The position numbers and the translations under genes are program-made. From an uncultured Lachnospiraceae bacterium (GTDB lineage: Bacteria > Bacillota_A > Clostridia > Lachnospirales > Lachnospiraceae): a stretch of DNA of 5,982 nucleotides. Shown in pieces: positions 1-5,589 of this stretch. Where the stretch lies: positions 1-5,982 of the forward strand of contig CAJUQU010000262.1 in the NCBI GenBank assembly GCA_910588595.1, read 5' to 3'. Within the stretch, counting starts at the first letter, position 1. The number at the start of each line of letters is the position of its first letter. The notes below the pieces were generated by a model. That model saw only the letters and a list, made by a program, of their open reading frames with translations. It was not told the DNA's origin and did not search any database.

Positions 1-285
1 GACGTCCTTGACTGTACAAGGCATATCGGTAAGCACCTGGACATCAGGTGGGAGGATCAGAAGCTTGAGATATCTCCGATCGACGGTTTTGTCAGGAGGT
101 TCTTTGTGAGAGTTCCCTCTACAGACACGGCAAAGATCAGGGATGCTTTCGGCGATGTTGAGCTGTTTTCGGATATTGTGGTCGGTGAGTGTGGATTTGT
201 CACAGAGGAGATGACAGAGGCAGAGTACAAAGAGAAGGCAGCGGGATTCGGCAGTGTTTTGTCGATGATAAGAGTTGATCAGTAG
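1..285 (+). CDS. hom: Homoserine dehydrogenase, C-terminal fragment (5' end outside window)
   Basis: Frame 1 is open from the first base to a TAG at 283-285 and gives the last 94 residues of a protein. The end reads VTEEMTEAEYKEKAAGFGSV followed by LSMIRVDQ. This resembles the C-terminal regulatory tail of clostridial homoserine dehydrogenases, where a segment of the type 'TEE(I/M)(S/T)E..(F/Y)' leads into a final '(I/M)IRV'. That enzyme reduces aspartate semialdehyde to homoserine with NAD(P)H, at the branch to threonine and methionine, in the cytoplasm. The NAD-binding and catalytic domains lie upstream of the window, so no catalytic residue can be checked. The aspartokinase 144 bases downstream on the same strand acts two steps earlier in the same pathway, which supports the call. 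An unrelated ACT-like protein is the main alternative. Confidence 0.72.
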   Translation, partial: DVLDCTRHIGKHLDIRWEDQKLEISPIDGFVRRFFVRVPSTDTAKIRDAFGDVELFSDIVVGECGFVTEEMTEAEYKEKAAGFGSVLSMIRVDQ

Positions 286-352
286 GGTCAAATAACATTA
301 CGTCTGTGCCATGATAGGAAAAGCAAACGGCGGGACAGTGACCGGATAATGT

Positions 353-367
353 AACACAGATTGTGTT
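353..367 (+). other. Small perfect hairpin in the hom-aspartokinase gap
   Basis: AACACA (353-358) and TGTGTT (362-367) form a perfect 6-bp stem with a 3-base loop, about 60 bases before the aspartokinase start. No uninterrupted T-run follows, so it is not a convincing terminator. A TATACT at 397-402 resembles a -10 box, but I see no -35 at the right distance. The gap (286-429) shows no clear riboswitch or T-box. Transcription probably reads through from hom, though a weak internal promoter is possible. Confidence 0.25.
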
Positions 368-429
368 TGTTGAATAGGATACGATATGAAACGGGATATA
401 CTTTGATTATGGGAAAGGAATTGTGTGGG

Positions 430-1752
430 ATGGGTAAGATAGTAGTAAAATTTGGAGGAAGCTCATTGGCAAGCGCTGAGCAGTTTGTGAAAGTCGGCAA
501 CATCATCCATGCGGATGATGAGAGGAAATTTGTTGTGCCATCTGCGCCGGGAAAGCGTTTTGACGAGGATACAAAGGTTACGGATATGCTCTATGCGTGT
601 TACGCACTGGCAGAAAAAGATCACAACTTTAATGCGGAGATCGCCCAGATCGAGAAACGGTATCAGGAGATCATCGATGGACTGAGGCTTGATCTTGACC
701 TCTCAGCTGAGTTTGACAGGATCATTGATAATTTCAAGAGAAAGGCGGGCTCGAACTATGCGGCCAGCCGCGGGGAGTATCTGAACGGGATCATCATGGC
801 AGACTATCTTGGATATGAGTTTGTCGATCCTGCGGAGACGATCCGGTTTAATGATGCAGGGGTATTTGATGCTGATGCGACACAGGTACTCTTGTCAAAG
901 AGACTTGAAGGTGTGGAGCGGGCGGTCATTCCCGGATTTTATGGTGCGATGGAGGACGGGACTGTCGTGACATTTTCCAGAGGTGGTTCCGACATCACAG
1001 GTTCGATCGTGGCGAAAGCGATACAGGCTGATGTGTATGAGAACTGGACAGACGTGTCAGGGTTTCTGATCGCAGATCCGCGTATCATCGAGAACCCTAG
1101 AGGAATAGATGTCATCACTTATGGTGAGTTGAGGGAGCTGTCCTATATGGGAGCAGGTGTTCTCCACGAGGATGCTATATTTCCGGTGAGAAAACAGGGA
1201 ATCCCCATCAATATCAGAAATACGAACAAGCCTGAGGACGAGGGGACTTGGATCGTCGGCAATACCTGCAAGAAGGCGAAATACACGATCACAGGAATCG
1301 CGGGCAAGAAGGGGTTTGCTTCGATCAATATCGAGAAAGATATGATGAACTTGGAAGTCGGTTTTGGGAGAAAGGTGCTCCAGGTGTTTGAGGAGTATGA
1401 TATCTCTTTCGAGCACATGCCGTCTGGAATCGACACGTTGAATGTGATGGTTCATCAGTCTGAGTTTATTGACAAAGAACAGAATATCCTGTCAGGCATC
1501 AGCAAGGCGGTAAATCCCGATCATATCGAGATACAGTCAGACCTTGCACTGATCGCTGTTGTGGGGCGGTGCATGAAGTCACAGAGAGGGACAGTAGGCA
1601 GGATCTTCGCTGCACTGGCGCACGCGAACGTGAATGTCAGAATGATCGATCAGGGTTCGAGTGAACAGAATGTGATCATCGGTGTTTCCAACGAGGATTT
1701 TGAGACGGCGATCAAGGCGATCTACACGATCTTCGTGGAGACGAGAGTCTGA
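430..1752 (+). CDS. Aspartate kinase (aspartokinase), monofunctional, YclM-like
   Basis: A 440-residue cytoplasmic enzyme that phosphorylates L-aspartate with ATP, the first step toward lysine, threonine and methionine. The kinase domain (about residues 1-285) opens with MGKIVVKFGGSSLAS, the nucleotide-binding KFGGSS motif of aspartokinases. It carries APGKRFDEDTKVTD (40-52), SRGGSDITGS (183-192) and WTDVSGFLIADPR (206-218), the usual substrate and ATP-site segments. The remainder (about 286-440) looks like two ACT domains, which in this family bind feedback inhibitors such as lysine or threonine; TVGRIFAALAHANVNVRMID (388-407) is a typical ACT helix and strand. The ATG at 430 is chosen because AAAGGAA at 414-420 precedes it and because family members begin at MGKIVVKFGG. 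A TTG at 361 and an ATG at 409 in the same frame lack a good RBS. It lies downstream of hom and ends just before a terminator. The effector cannot be read from sequence. Confidence 0.95.
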   Translation: MGKIVVKFGGSSLASAEQFVKVGNIIHADDERKFVVPSAPGKRFDEDTKVTDMLYACYALAEKDHNFNAEIAQIEKRYQEIIDGLRLDLDLSAEFDRIIDNFKRKAGSNYAASRGEYLNGIIMADYLGYEFVDPAETIRFNDAGVFDADATQVLLSKRLEGVERAVIPGFYGAMEDGTVVTFSRGGSDITGSIVAKAIQADVYENWTDVSGFLIADPRIIENPRGIDVITYGELRELSYMGAGVLHEDAIFPVRKQGIPINIRNTNKPEDEGTWIVGNTCKKAKYTITGIAGKKGFASINIEKDMMNLEVGFGRKVLQVFEEYDISFEHMPSGIDTLNVMVHQSEFIDKEQNILSGISKAVNPDHIEIQSDLALIAVVGRCMKSQRGTVGRIFAALAHANVNVRMIDQGSSEQNVIIGVSNEDFETAIKAIYTIFVETRV

Positions 1753-1778
1753 TCCTTATATAGATGATACCATGCAAA

Positions 1779-1824
1779 GCAAGGTCATATCTGCCTTTTG
1801 ACGGCAGGTATGGGCTTGTTTTTT
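1779..1824 (+). terminator. Intrinsic terminator after aspartokinase
   Basis: The 5' arm at 1779-1795 pairs with 1803-1819 around a 7-base loop (1796-1802). The inner ten pairs, CATATCTGCC with GGCAGGTATG, are continuous with one G-U. An outer block, CAAG with CTTG, extends the stem past one mismatch. A run of six T (1819-1824) follows directly. It lies 26 bases after the aspartokinase stop, so it closes the hom-aspartokinase unit and insulates the MATE gene. Confidence 0.88.
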
Positions 1825-1852
1825 CGGAAGAGTGCAGGTGAGGTTTGCGTGA

Positions 1853-1868
1853 TCGGCGAAATTGCCGA
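1853..1868. promoter_or_regulatory. Short inverted repeat upstream of the MATE gene (possible operator)
   Basis: TCGGC (1853-1857) and GCCGA (1864-1868) are a perfect inverted repeat with a 6-base spacer. It sits between the aspartokinase terminator and a weak candidate promoter. TACAAT at 1900-1905 is a good -10 by itself, but no matching -35 is seen 16-18 bases upstream. Multidrug exporters are often controlled by local repressors, so an operator is conceivable. The arms are short and chance is a real alternative. Confidence 0.22.
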
Positions 1869-1927
1869 GAAAGGATGTATGGATTATTTTTGGACAGGTT
1901 ACAATAACTGATAATAAATAGGAATAC

Positions 1928-1935
1928 AGAGGAGG
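1928..1935 (+). promoter_or_regulatory. Strong ribosome binding site of the MATE gene
   Basis: AGAGGAGG ends four bases before the ATG at 1940. It contains the full AGGAGG core and fixes the start over later in-frame ATGs at 1979 and 1988. Confidence 0.85.
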
Positions 1936-1939
1936 ACAA

Positions 1940-3331
1940 ATGAGTACGAATGTAGGTGTAGAGACAAAGGAAAACAAGATGGGTGTCATGCCTGTCAATA
2001 AATTACTGTTAAATATGTCACTGCCGATGATGGTATCCATGCTGGTTCAGGCACTTTACAATATCGTGGACAGCATATTCGTGGCAAAGCTGAGCGAGAA
2101 TGCGCTGACTGCAGTGTCGCTTGCATTTCCGATACAGACGCTTCTGATCGCGCTGGGCACAGGTACAGGCGTGGGTGTCAATTCCCTTCTCTCCAAACAG
2201 CTGGGGGAGAGGGATTTAAAGCAAGTGAGCAAGACTGCCATGAACGGTATCTTTTTGGCGGTCTTGAGCTATATCGCGTTTGTGATCGTGGGAATTGTCG
2301 GTGTCAGGCCATTTTATGCAAGCCAGGTGAAAGATGCCGATCCCGAGATCCTGACGCTGGGGGTACAGTATCTGACGATCGTGTGTGTGTGCTCTTTTGG
2401 TCTATATGCACAGCTGATCTTTGAGAAGCTGCTGCAGTCCACCGGGAAGACACTGTACTCCATGATCACTCAGGCAGTCGGGGCTGTGACAAATATTATT
2501 CTCGATCCGATACTGATCTTTGGTCTGTTGGGTATGCCCAAACTCGGCGTCGCCGGCGCGGCGGTGGCGACTGTCATTGGACAGATCGTGGGTGGAACAC
2601 TCGGCCTGATATTCAACATCAAGGTCAATAAGGAGATAACCCTGTCAGTAAAAGGATTTAAGCCAGACGGAACAACGATCGGCAATATTTATAAAGTCGG
2701 CGTGCCGTCCATTATCATGCAGGCGATCGGTTCTGTCATGACATATGGAATGAATCAGATATTGATCACATTCTCTTCGACGGCGACTGCCGTGTTTGGC
2801 GTATATTTCAAGCTGCAGAGCTTTTTCTTTATGCCTGTGTTTGGACTCAACAACGGGCTGATTCCGATCGTGGCGTTCAATTATGGAGCAGGGAAGCGCA
2901 GCCGGGTGATCAAGGCGGTCAAGTGCAGTCTTGTGTACGCGTTTGCACTGCTGCTGGTCGGATTTATCGTGTTTGAGACGATCCCTGCAGTGCTGCTTGG
3001 CATGTTTGAGGCATCGGACGAGATGCTTGCGATCGGTGTGCCTGCGCTGCGCGTTATCGCTGTACATTTCCTGATCGCATGGTTTTGCATCATAGCAGGT
3101 TCCGTATTCCAGGCGCTCGGGAACGGCGTGTACAGTCTTGTTGTGTCCGTTGCCAGACAGCTTGTGGTACTGCTGCCGGTTGCATTTATCCTTGCAAGAC
3201 TTGGAGGGCTCCAGGCGGTATGGTGGGCATTTCCGATCGCGGAGTTGATGTCATTTTGTGCGTCATCGCTCTTTATGATATTGATCAACAAGAAAGTGAT
3301 TAAAAATATTCCCGACAATGTGGCAGGTTAA
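1940..3331 (+). CDS. MATE family efflux transporter
   Basis: A 463-residue, highly hydrophobic inner-membrane protein of the normal MATE length, with about 12 predicted membrane helices in two six-helix halves. MATE proteins export cationic drugs, dyes or metabolites using a sodium or proton gradient. Family features seen: the N-terminal PVNKLLLNMSLPMMVSML (18-35) before helix 1; ALYNIVDSIFVAKL (38-51) with the conserved D of the first helix region; LTAVSLAFPIQ (56-66); and, in the second half, FNYGAGKRSRV, the C-lobe counterpart of the conserved (N/Q)xGAxxxxR motif. It resembles the MepA/NorM-like branch common in Clostridiales; the substrate cannot be inferred. It has its own RBS, follows a terminator, and its TAA (3329-3331) overlaps the first copy of a tandem repeat. 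No local regulator of the MarR or TetR type adjoins it. Confidence 0.95.
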   Translation: MSTNVGVETKENKMGVMPVNKLLLNMSLPMMVSMLVQALYNIVDSIFVAKLSENALTAVSLAFPIQTLLIALGTGTGVGVNSLLSKQLGERDLKQVSKTAMNGIFLAVLSYIAFVIVGIVGVRPFYASQVKDADPEILTLGVQYLTIVCVCSFGLYAQLIFEKLLQSTGKTLYSMITQAVGAVTNIILDPILIFGLLGMPKLGVAGAAVATVIGQIVGGTLGLIFNIKVNKEITLSVKGFKPDGTTIGNIYKVGVPSIIMQAIGSVMTYGMNQILITFSSTATAVFGVYFKLQSFFFMPVFGLNNGLIPIVAFNYGAGKRSRVIKAVKCSLVYAFALLLVGFIVFETIPAVLLGMFEASDEMLAIGVPALRVIAVHFLIAWFCIIAGSVFQALGNGVYSLVVSVARQLVVLLPVAFILARLGGLQAVWWAFPIAELMSFCASSLFMILINKKVIKNIPDNVAG

Positions 3332-3354
3332 AGAGATAACTGAAAGAGATAACT
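3330..3354. repeat. Tandem direct repeat of AAAGAGATAACT overlapping the MATE stop codon
   Basis: AAAGAGATAACT occurs at 3330-3341 and again, identical, at 3343-3354, separated by one G, so the period is 13 bp. The first copy begins inside the TAA stop of the MATE gene. On the minus strand the copies read TCAGTTATC and TAAGTTATC, each carrying an (A/C)AGTT core like that of LytTR-bound repeats. The second copy ends 41 bases before the -35 of the LytTR operon promoter. It may be a simple local duplication or a binding site. Confidence 0.6.
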
Positions 3355-3369
3355 TACCTCTTAGTGAGG

Positions 3370-3416
3370 AAATCGAACCACTTAATGTAAAGCTATTTAC
3401 ATTGGTGGTTCAATTT
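3370..3416. promoter_or_regulatory. Long interrupted inverted repeat over the LytTR operon promoter (operator or terminator)
   Basis: Going inward, AAAT (3370-3373), GAACCAC (3375-3381) and AATGTAAA (3384-3391) pair with ATTT (3413-3416), GTGGTTC (3405-3411) and TTTACATT (3396-3403). That is 19 pairs with a 4-base loop, one single mismatch and one 2x1 internal loop. Only three T and then ATTATG follow, so a terminator for the MATE transcript is possible but poor. The right arm contains the candidate -35 TTTACA, which favours an operator. A site used as both DNA operator and RNA hairpin is also possible. Confidence 0.65.
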
Positions 3417-3424
3417 ATTATGAT
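3396..3424 (+). promoter_or_regulatory. Candidate sigma-A promoter of the LytTR operon
   Basis: TTTACA (3396-3401) and TATGAT (3419-3424) each match the -35 and -10 consensus at five of six positions, with the ideal 17-bp spacing. Transcription would start near 3431, giving a leader of about 70 bases before the ATG at 3500. The -35 lies within the right arm of the inverted repeat, so a protein bound there would compete with or contact polymerase. A lone GATAAT at 3446-3451 has no -35 partner. Confidence 0.6.
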
Positions 3425-3486
3425 AAGGAAAAGTTGGTGATGCGAGATAATACCTTCGGGCACAGGAAAATCTGACAATAGCGGGT

Positions 3487-3494
3487 AGGGGGGG
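3487..3494 (+). promoter_or_regulatory. G-tract ribosome binding site of the LytTR gene
   Basis: A run of seven G (3488-3494) after an A replaces the usual AGGAGG, ending five bases before the ATG at 3500. It can pair with the CCUCC end of 16S rRNA only in part. It decides the start, as no better RBS is near another in-frame start codon. Confidence 0.55.
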
Positions 3495-3499
3495 CAGGT

Positions 3500-3961
3500 A
3501 TGAAAATAAAAATTGAGATTGAGGAATCCCTCGATGAGGACGAGGTGCTGGTCCGCTGCCGGGGGCTGACAGCGGAGGTTCTGGCAATTCAAAAAGCAGT
3601 GAGTGAGGCTGCCGGGGCGACGCAGAGATTGGTCAGTTATAAAGGGAATGTAGAGTATTATCTTATGCTGGACGAGATCTTGTTTTTCGAGACGGACGAG
3701 AAGGGCATCAGTGCACACACAAGATCGGATGTGTATCAGATCAAGTACAAGCTCTATGAGCTGGAGGATATACTTCCAGGGTTTTTTATGAGAGTATCGA
3801 AGTCGGCGATCTTGAATACAAACCATATTTATTCTATTAACCGAAACCTGACGGCGTCGAGTGTTGTGGCGTTTACAGACACTCACAAGCAGGTATATGT
3901 TTCGCGGTATTACTATAAACCATTGATCAGTAAATTGGAGGAAAAGAGGTTACATCGATGA
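3500..3961 (+). CDS. LytTR family DNA-binding transcriptional regulator without receiver domain
   Basis: A 153-residue protein whose residues from about 42 to 150 form a LytTR DNA-binding domain. The hallmarks are LMLDEILFFETDEKGISAHT (55-74), the strand pattern YQIKYKLYELEDILP (79-93), and FFMRVSKSAILNTNHI (95-110), which matches the conserved '(F/L)xRVxxSxxxN' of LytTR proteins. The last part, HKQVYVSRYYYKPL (129-142), resembles the closing segment of the family. The first 41 residues are a short acidic region, not the ~120-residue phosphoacceptor receiver of LytR/AgrA proteins, and no DD...D...K pattern is present. Control by a histidine kinase is therefore unlikely. It is the first gene of a three-gene operon, and its TGA overlaps the next ATG. 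A direct partner or membrane inhibitor encoded next to it is a plausible control route. The target promoters are unknown; autoregulation is suggested by the inverted repeat upstream. Confidence 0.92.
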   Translation: MKIKIEIEESLDEDEVLVRCRGLTAEVLAIQKAVSEAAGATQRLVSYKGNVEYYLMLDEILFFETDEKGISAHTRSDVYQIKYKLYELEDILPGFFMRVSKSAILNTNHIYSINRNLTASSVVAFTDTHKQVYVSRYYYKPLISKLEEKRLHR

Positions 3962-4671
3962 GGAAACGTAAAATATTTTGGGGCATCTTTTTTATCGTGA
4001 TGGCGATGATCGTCATTGCCAGCAAGATCGGCGTTCTGCCGGATGTGGGTGTGTTTTCACTGCTGGCGACGGTGTTTTTGATCTGGATGGCGGCGGACGG
4101 TGTTCGTCACAGGAACTTTTTTGAAATGATATTTGCGGCGGCATTTCTGTATATTATCTATGACAAGCCGCTGGAGATCGAGGTGCTGACCCCATGGACT
4201 GTTCTGGCTGTTGCGCTGATGTTCAGTATTGGGCTTTCCCTGTTGTTCGGAGGGAAAAGAGAAAAAAAGCATAGTATTGAGTTCGAGTGGGGCAGTGAGG
4301 GTTTCAGGGGGATCGGAAACAGCAGTGAGCAGTGCAGCGGCGAGCAGATCCGCTGTGGAAATACTTTTGGATCAGCAATCCGGTATATCCATTCGGATAA
4401 TTTCTGCAAGGCGAATCTTGAGAATAATTTTGGCAGTTTGACGATCTATTTTGACAATGCCATTATTCAGGGAGAAACCGCGATAGTGAAAGTCGACAAT
4501 AACTTTGGGGAGACGAATCTCTACATTCCGAAGGAATGGAAAGTGCACAATGAGCTGGATCATGTTTTCGGCAACATTAATGAACATGGAAAATGCATGG
4601 GAACCAGCAGTGCTGAATTGCGTCTGAAGGGTGAGACAAATTTTGGAAACATTGAGATCTATTATGTGTAG
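3958..4671 (+). CDS. Four-helix membrane protein with LiaF-like C-terminal domain
   Basis: A 237-residue protein. A basic start (MRKRK) is followed by four hydrophobic segments at about 5-22, 31-46, 54-68 and 80-98, then the positive cluster GGKREKKH (98-105), which places the C-terminal part in the cytoplasm. Residues from about 135 on carry repeated strands: NTFGSAIRYI (135-144), NNFGSLTIYF (156-165), NNFGETNLYI (181-190), VFGNINEHG (203-211) and TNFGNIEIYY (227-236). This N(N/T)FG-x-x-x-(I/L)-Y pattern is typical of the LiaF C-terminal ('cell wall-active antibiotics response') domain. LiaF proteins inhibit envelope-stress signalling in Bacillus and relatives. The start overlaps the LytTR stop as ATGA, with AAGAGG at 3944-3949 as RBS, so the two genes are probably translationally coupled. 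Restraint of the LytTR protein is my inference; here there is no LiaRS pair nearby. Confidence 0.85.
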   Translation: MRKRKIFWGIFFIVMAMIVIASKIGVLPDVGVFSLLATVFLIWMAADGVRHRNFFEMIFAAAFLYIIYDKPLEIEVLTPWTVLAVALMFSIGLSLLFGGKREKKHSIEFEWGSEGFRGIGNSSEQCSGEQIRCGNTFGSAIRYIHSDNFCKANLENNFGSLTIYFDNAIIQGETAIVKVDNNFGETNLYIPKEWKVHNELDHVFGNINEHGKCMGTSSAELRLKGETNFGNIEIYYV

Positions 4672-4673
4672 GG

Positions 4674-4680
4674 AAAGGAG
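4674..4680 (+). promoter_or_regulatory. Ribosome binding site that fixes the DUF4097 gene start
   Basis: AAAGGAG ends seven bases before the ATG at 4688 and begins three bases after the preceding TAG. It favours 4688 over the in-frame GTG at 4631 and ATG at 4664, which lie inside the upstream gene and lack an RBS of this quality. Confidence 0.8.
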
Positions 4681-4687
4681 AACAGTT

Positions 4688-5449
4688 ATGGGAGATTTTG
4701 AAAAGGAAGTGCGGATAAATACTTTTGCATCAAGCGATGTGAAGAAGCTGGAACTGCAGATCACAGCGGCGTCTGTGTTGACGAAGGAGACGGCAGACGC
4801 AGAGATCCGGGTGGAGGCAAAGAATCTGGAATCTGACAGATACACGTGTGAGCTGAGGGAGGGAAAGCTGGTCATTGCTTACAAAATGGAAGGAGTAGTG
4901 AACCGGCTCCGGTTTGGCAGTGATGATACGAAGATCACGATATATCTTCCGGCGGGGTTGACGCTGGAACATATGGTCTTGGAAATTGGGGCAGGTTCAA
5001 TGGATCTGGATGCAGTTCCTGTATCGTGCAATAAAGTGGATGTGGAGATCGGTGCAGGCAAATGGAAAGCAGCGCAGTTGTCTGTTTCAGACAGTCTCTG
5101 TGTGGAGATCGGAGCTGGGAAGGCGAAGATGAAAGATGTGGCGGCTGGCAGCCTGAAGATCGACTGCGGAGTGGGTTCGAGTGTGTACAGGGGAAGAGTC
5201 AACGGGGATATCAAAGTGAACTGCGGAGTGGGAAACTGCAGTTTTGAACTGGACAATAAGGAGAGTGACTTCAACTATGATGTTTCCTGTGCACTGGGTA
5301 GAGTCAGGATCAATAACAGCAATTCAAGAAACTTTGTTTCCAGAAAATCCTATCCAAATAGTCCGGCGCTTGGAACAGCAGTATTTGAGTGTGGTATTGG
5401 CAGCATTGATCTGAGGACAACTGGGGAAGGGATCAGATCCCCCAAATAA
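4688..5449 (+). CDS. DUF4097-type beta-repeat protein
   Basis: A 253-residue protein with no signal peptide and no membrane segment, so it is probably cytoplasmic. From about residue 85 it consists of regularly spaced strands with a GxG turn: LEIGAGSMDL (98-107), VEIGAGKWKA (119-128), VEIGAGKAKM (139-148), IDCGVGSSVY (158-167), VNCGVGNCSF (177-186), VSCALGRVRI (199-208) and FECGIGSIDL (233-242). The first five turns are 19-21 residues apart, as in a beta-helix. This is the pattern of DUF4097 (putative adhesin-like) proteins, whose function is not established. DNA repeats underlie it: TGTGGAGATCGG at 5041 and 5101, and CTGCGGAGTGGG at 5164 and 5221. The gene is 16 bases after the LiaF-like gene, which also ends in a strand-repeat domain, so the two may share an ancestral fold or bind each other. 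No clear intrinsic terminator follows. A GATCTGA/TCAGATC inverted repeat (5408-5414, 5433-5439) lies in the coding end without a T-run. Confidence 0.82.
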   Translation: MGDFEKEVRINTFASSDVKKLELQITAASVLTKETADAEIRVEAKNLESDRYTCELREGKLVIAYKMEGVVNRLRFGSDDTKITIYLPAGLTLEHMVLEIGAGSMDLDAVPVSCNKVDVEIGAGKWKAAQLSVSDSLCVEIGAGKAKMKDVAAGSLKIDCGVGSSVYRGRVNGDIKVNCGVGNCSFELDNKESDFNYDVSCALGRVRINNSNSRNFVSRKSYPNSPALGTAVFECGIGSIDLRTTGEGIRSPK

Positions 5450-5474
5450 ATTTCGGCAATCCGTTGTCTGGTGG

Positions 5475-5503
5475 TTGACTTTTGTATCCGCATCTGATAA
5501 AAT
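5475..5503 (+). promoter_or_regulatory. Strong extended -10 promoter of the tRNA-Leu cluster
   Basis: TTGACT (5475-5480) and TAAAAT (5498-5503) each match consensus at five of six positions, with 17-bp spacing and a TGA just before the -10 (extended -10). Transcription should begin near 5510, about 23 bases before the first tRNA-like sequence. This quality is usual for stable-RNA genes. Confidence 0.85.
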
Positions 5504-5532
5504 ATAAAAGCACGTCTGGTAAGGCGTGGAAT

Positions 5533-5574
5533 GCGGATATGGCGGAATTGGCAGACGCGCCAGATTTAGGTTCT
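5533..5574 (+). pseudogene. tRNA-Leu(UAG) 5' half, truncated in the anticodon stem
   Basis: GCGGATA (5533-5539) is a leucine-type acceptor 5' strand, followed by TG, a GCG/CGC D-stem (5542-5544 with 5556-5558) around GAATTGGCAGA, and the anticodon 5' strand CCAGA (5560-5564). The loop TTTAGGT (5565-5571) carries anticodon TAG at 5567-5569. The 3' strand should read TCTGG but reads TCTTC from 5572, and homology ends after 5574. There is no variable arm, T-arm or acceptor 3' strand. Fifteen unrelated bases lead into the intact tRNA-Leu with the same anticodon. It is transcribed from the same promoter and cannot fold into a tRNA. Confidence 0.85.
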
Positions 5575-5589
5575 TCCCCATATCACAAT

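Noticed and set aside
353..367. Hairpin in the hom-aspartokinase gap as a terminator
   Set aside because: The stem has six A-T-rich pairs and no continuous T-run follows.
361..429. Upstream TTG (361) or ATG (409) as the aspartokinase start
   Set aside because: Neither has a good RBS at proper spacing, and the extra residues precede the KIVVKFGGSS beginning typical of the family. The ATG at 430 has AAAGGAA upstream.
286..429. Lysine riboswitch or T-box before aspartokinase
   Set aside because: No T-box motif or extended conserved stem set can be seen, and 144 bases is short for a full lysine riboswitch plus terminator.
1057..1455. Minus-strand open frame of 132 codons within aspartokinase
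   Set aside because: It lies wholly inside a clear, conserved enzyme gene, has no RBS and shows no family resemblance. The same applies to minus-strand frames within the MATE, LytTR and LiaF-like genes.
3357..3369. CCTC-ttagt-GAGG mini-hairpin before the LytTR dyad
   Set aside because: Only four pairs and no T-run; probably chance.
5408..5460. Terminator for the LytTR-LiaF-DUF4097 operon
   Set aside because: GATCTGA/TCAGATC and GGGAT/ATCCC stems occur at the coding end, but no T-tract follows; the next sequence is AAATAAATTTCGG.
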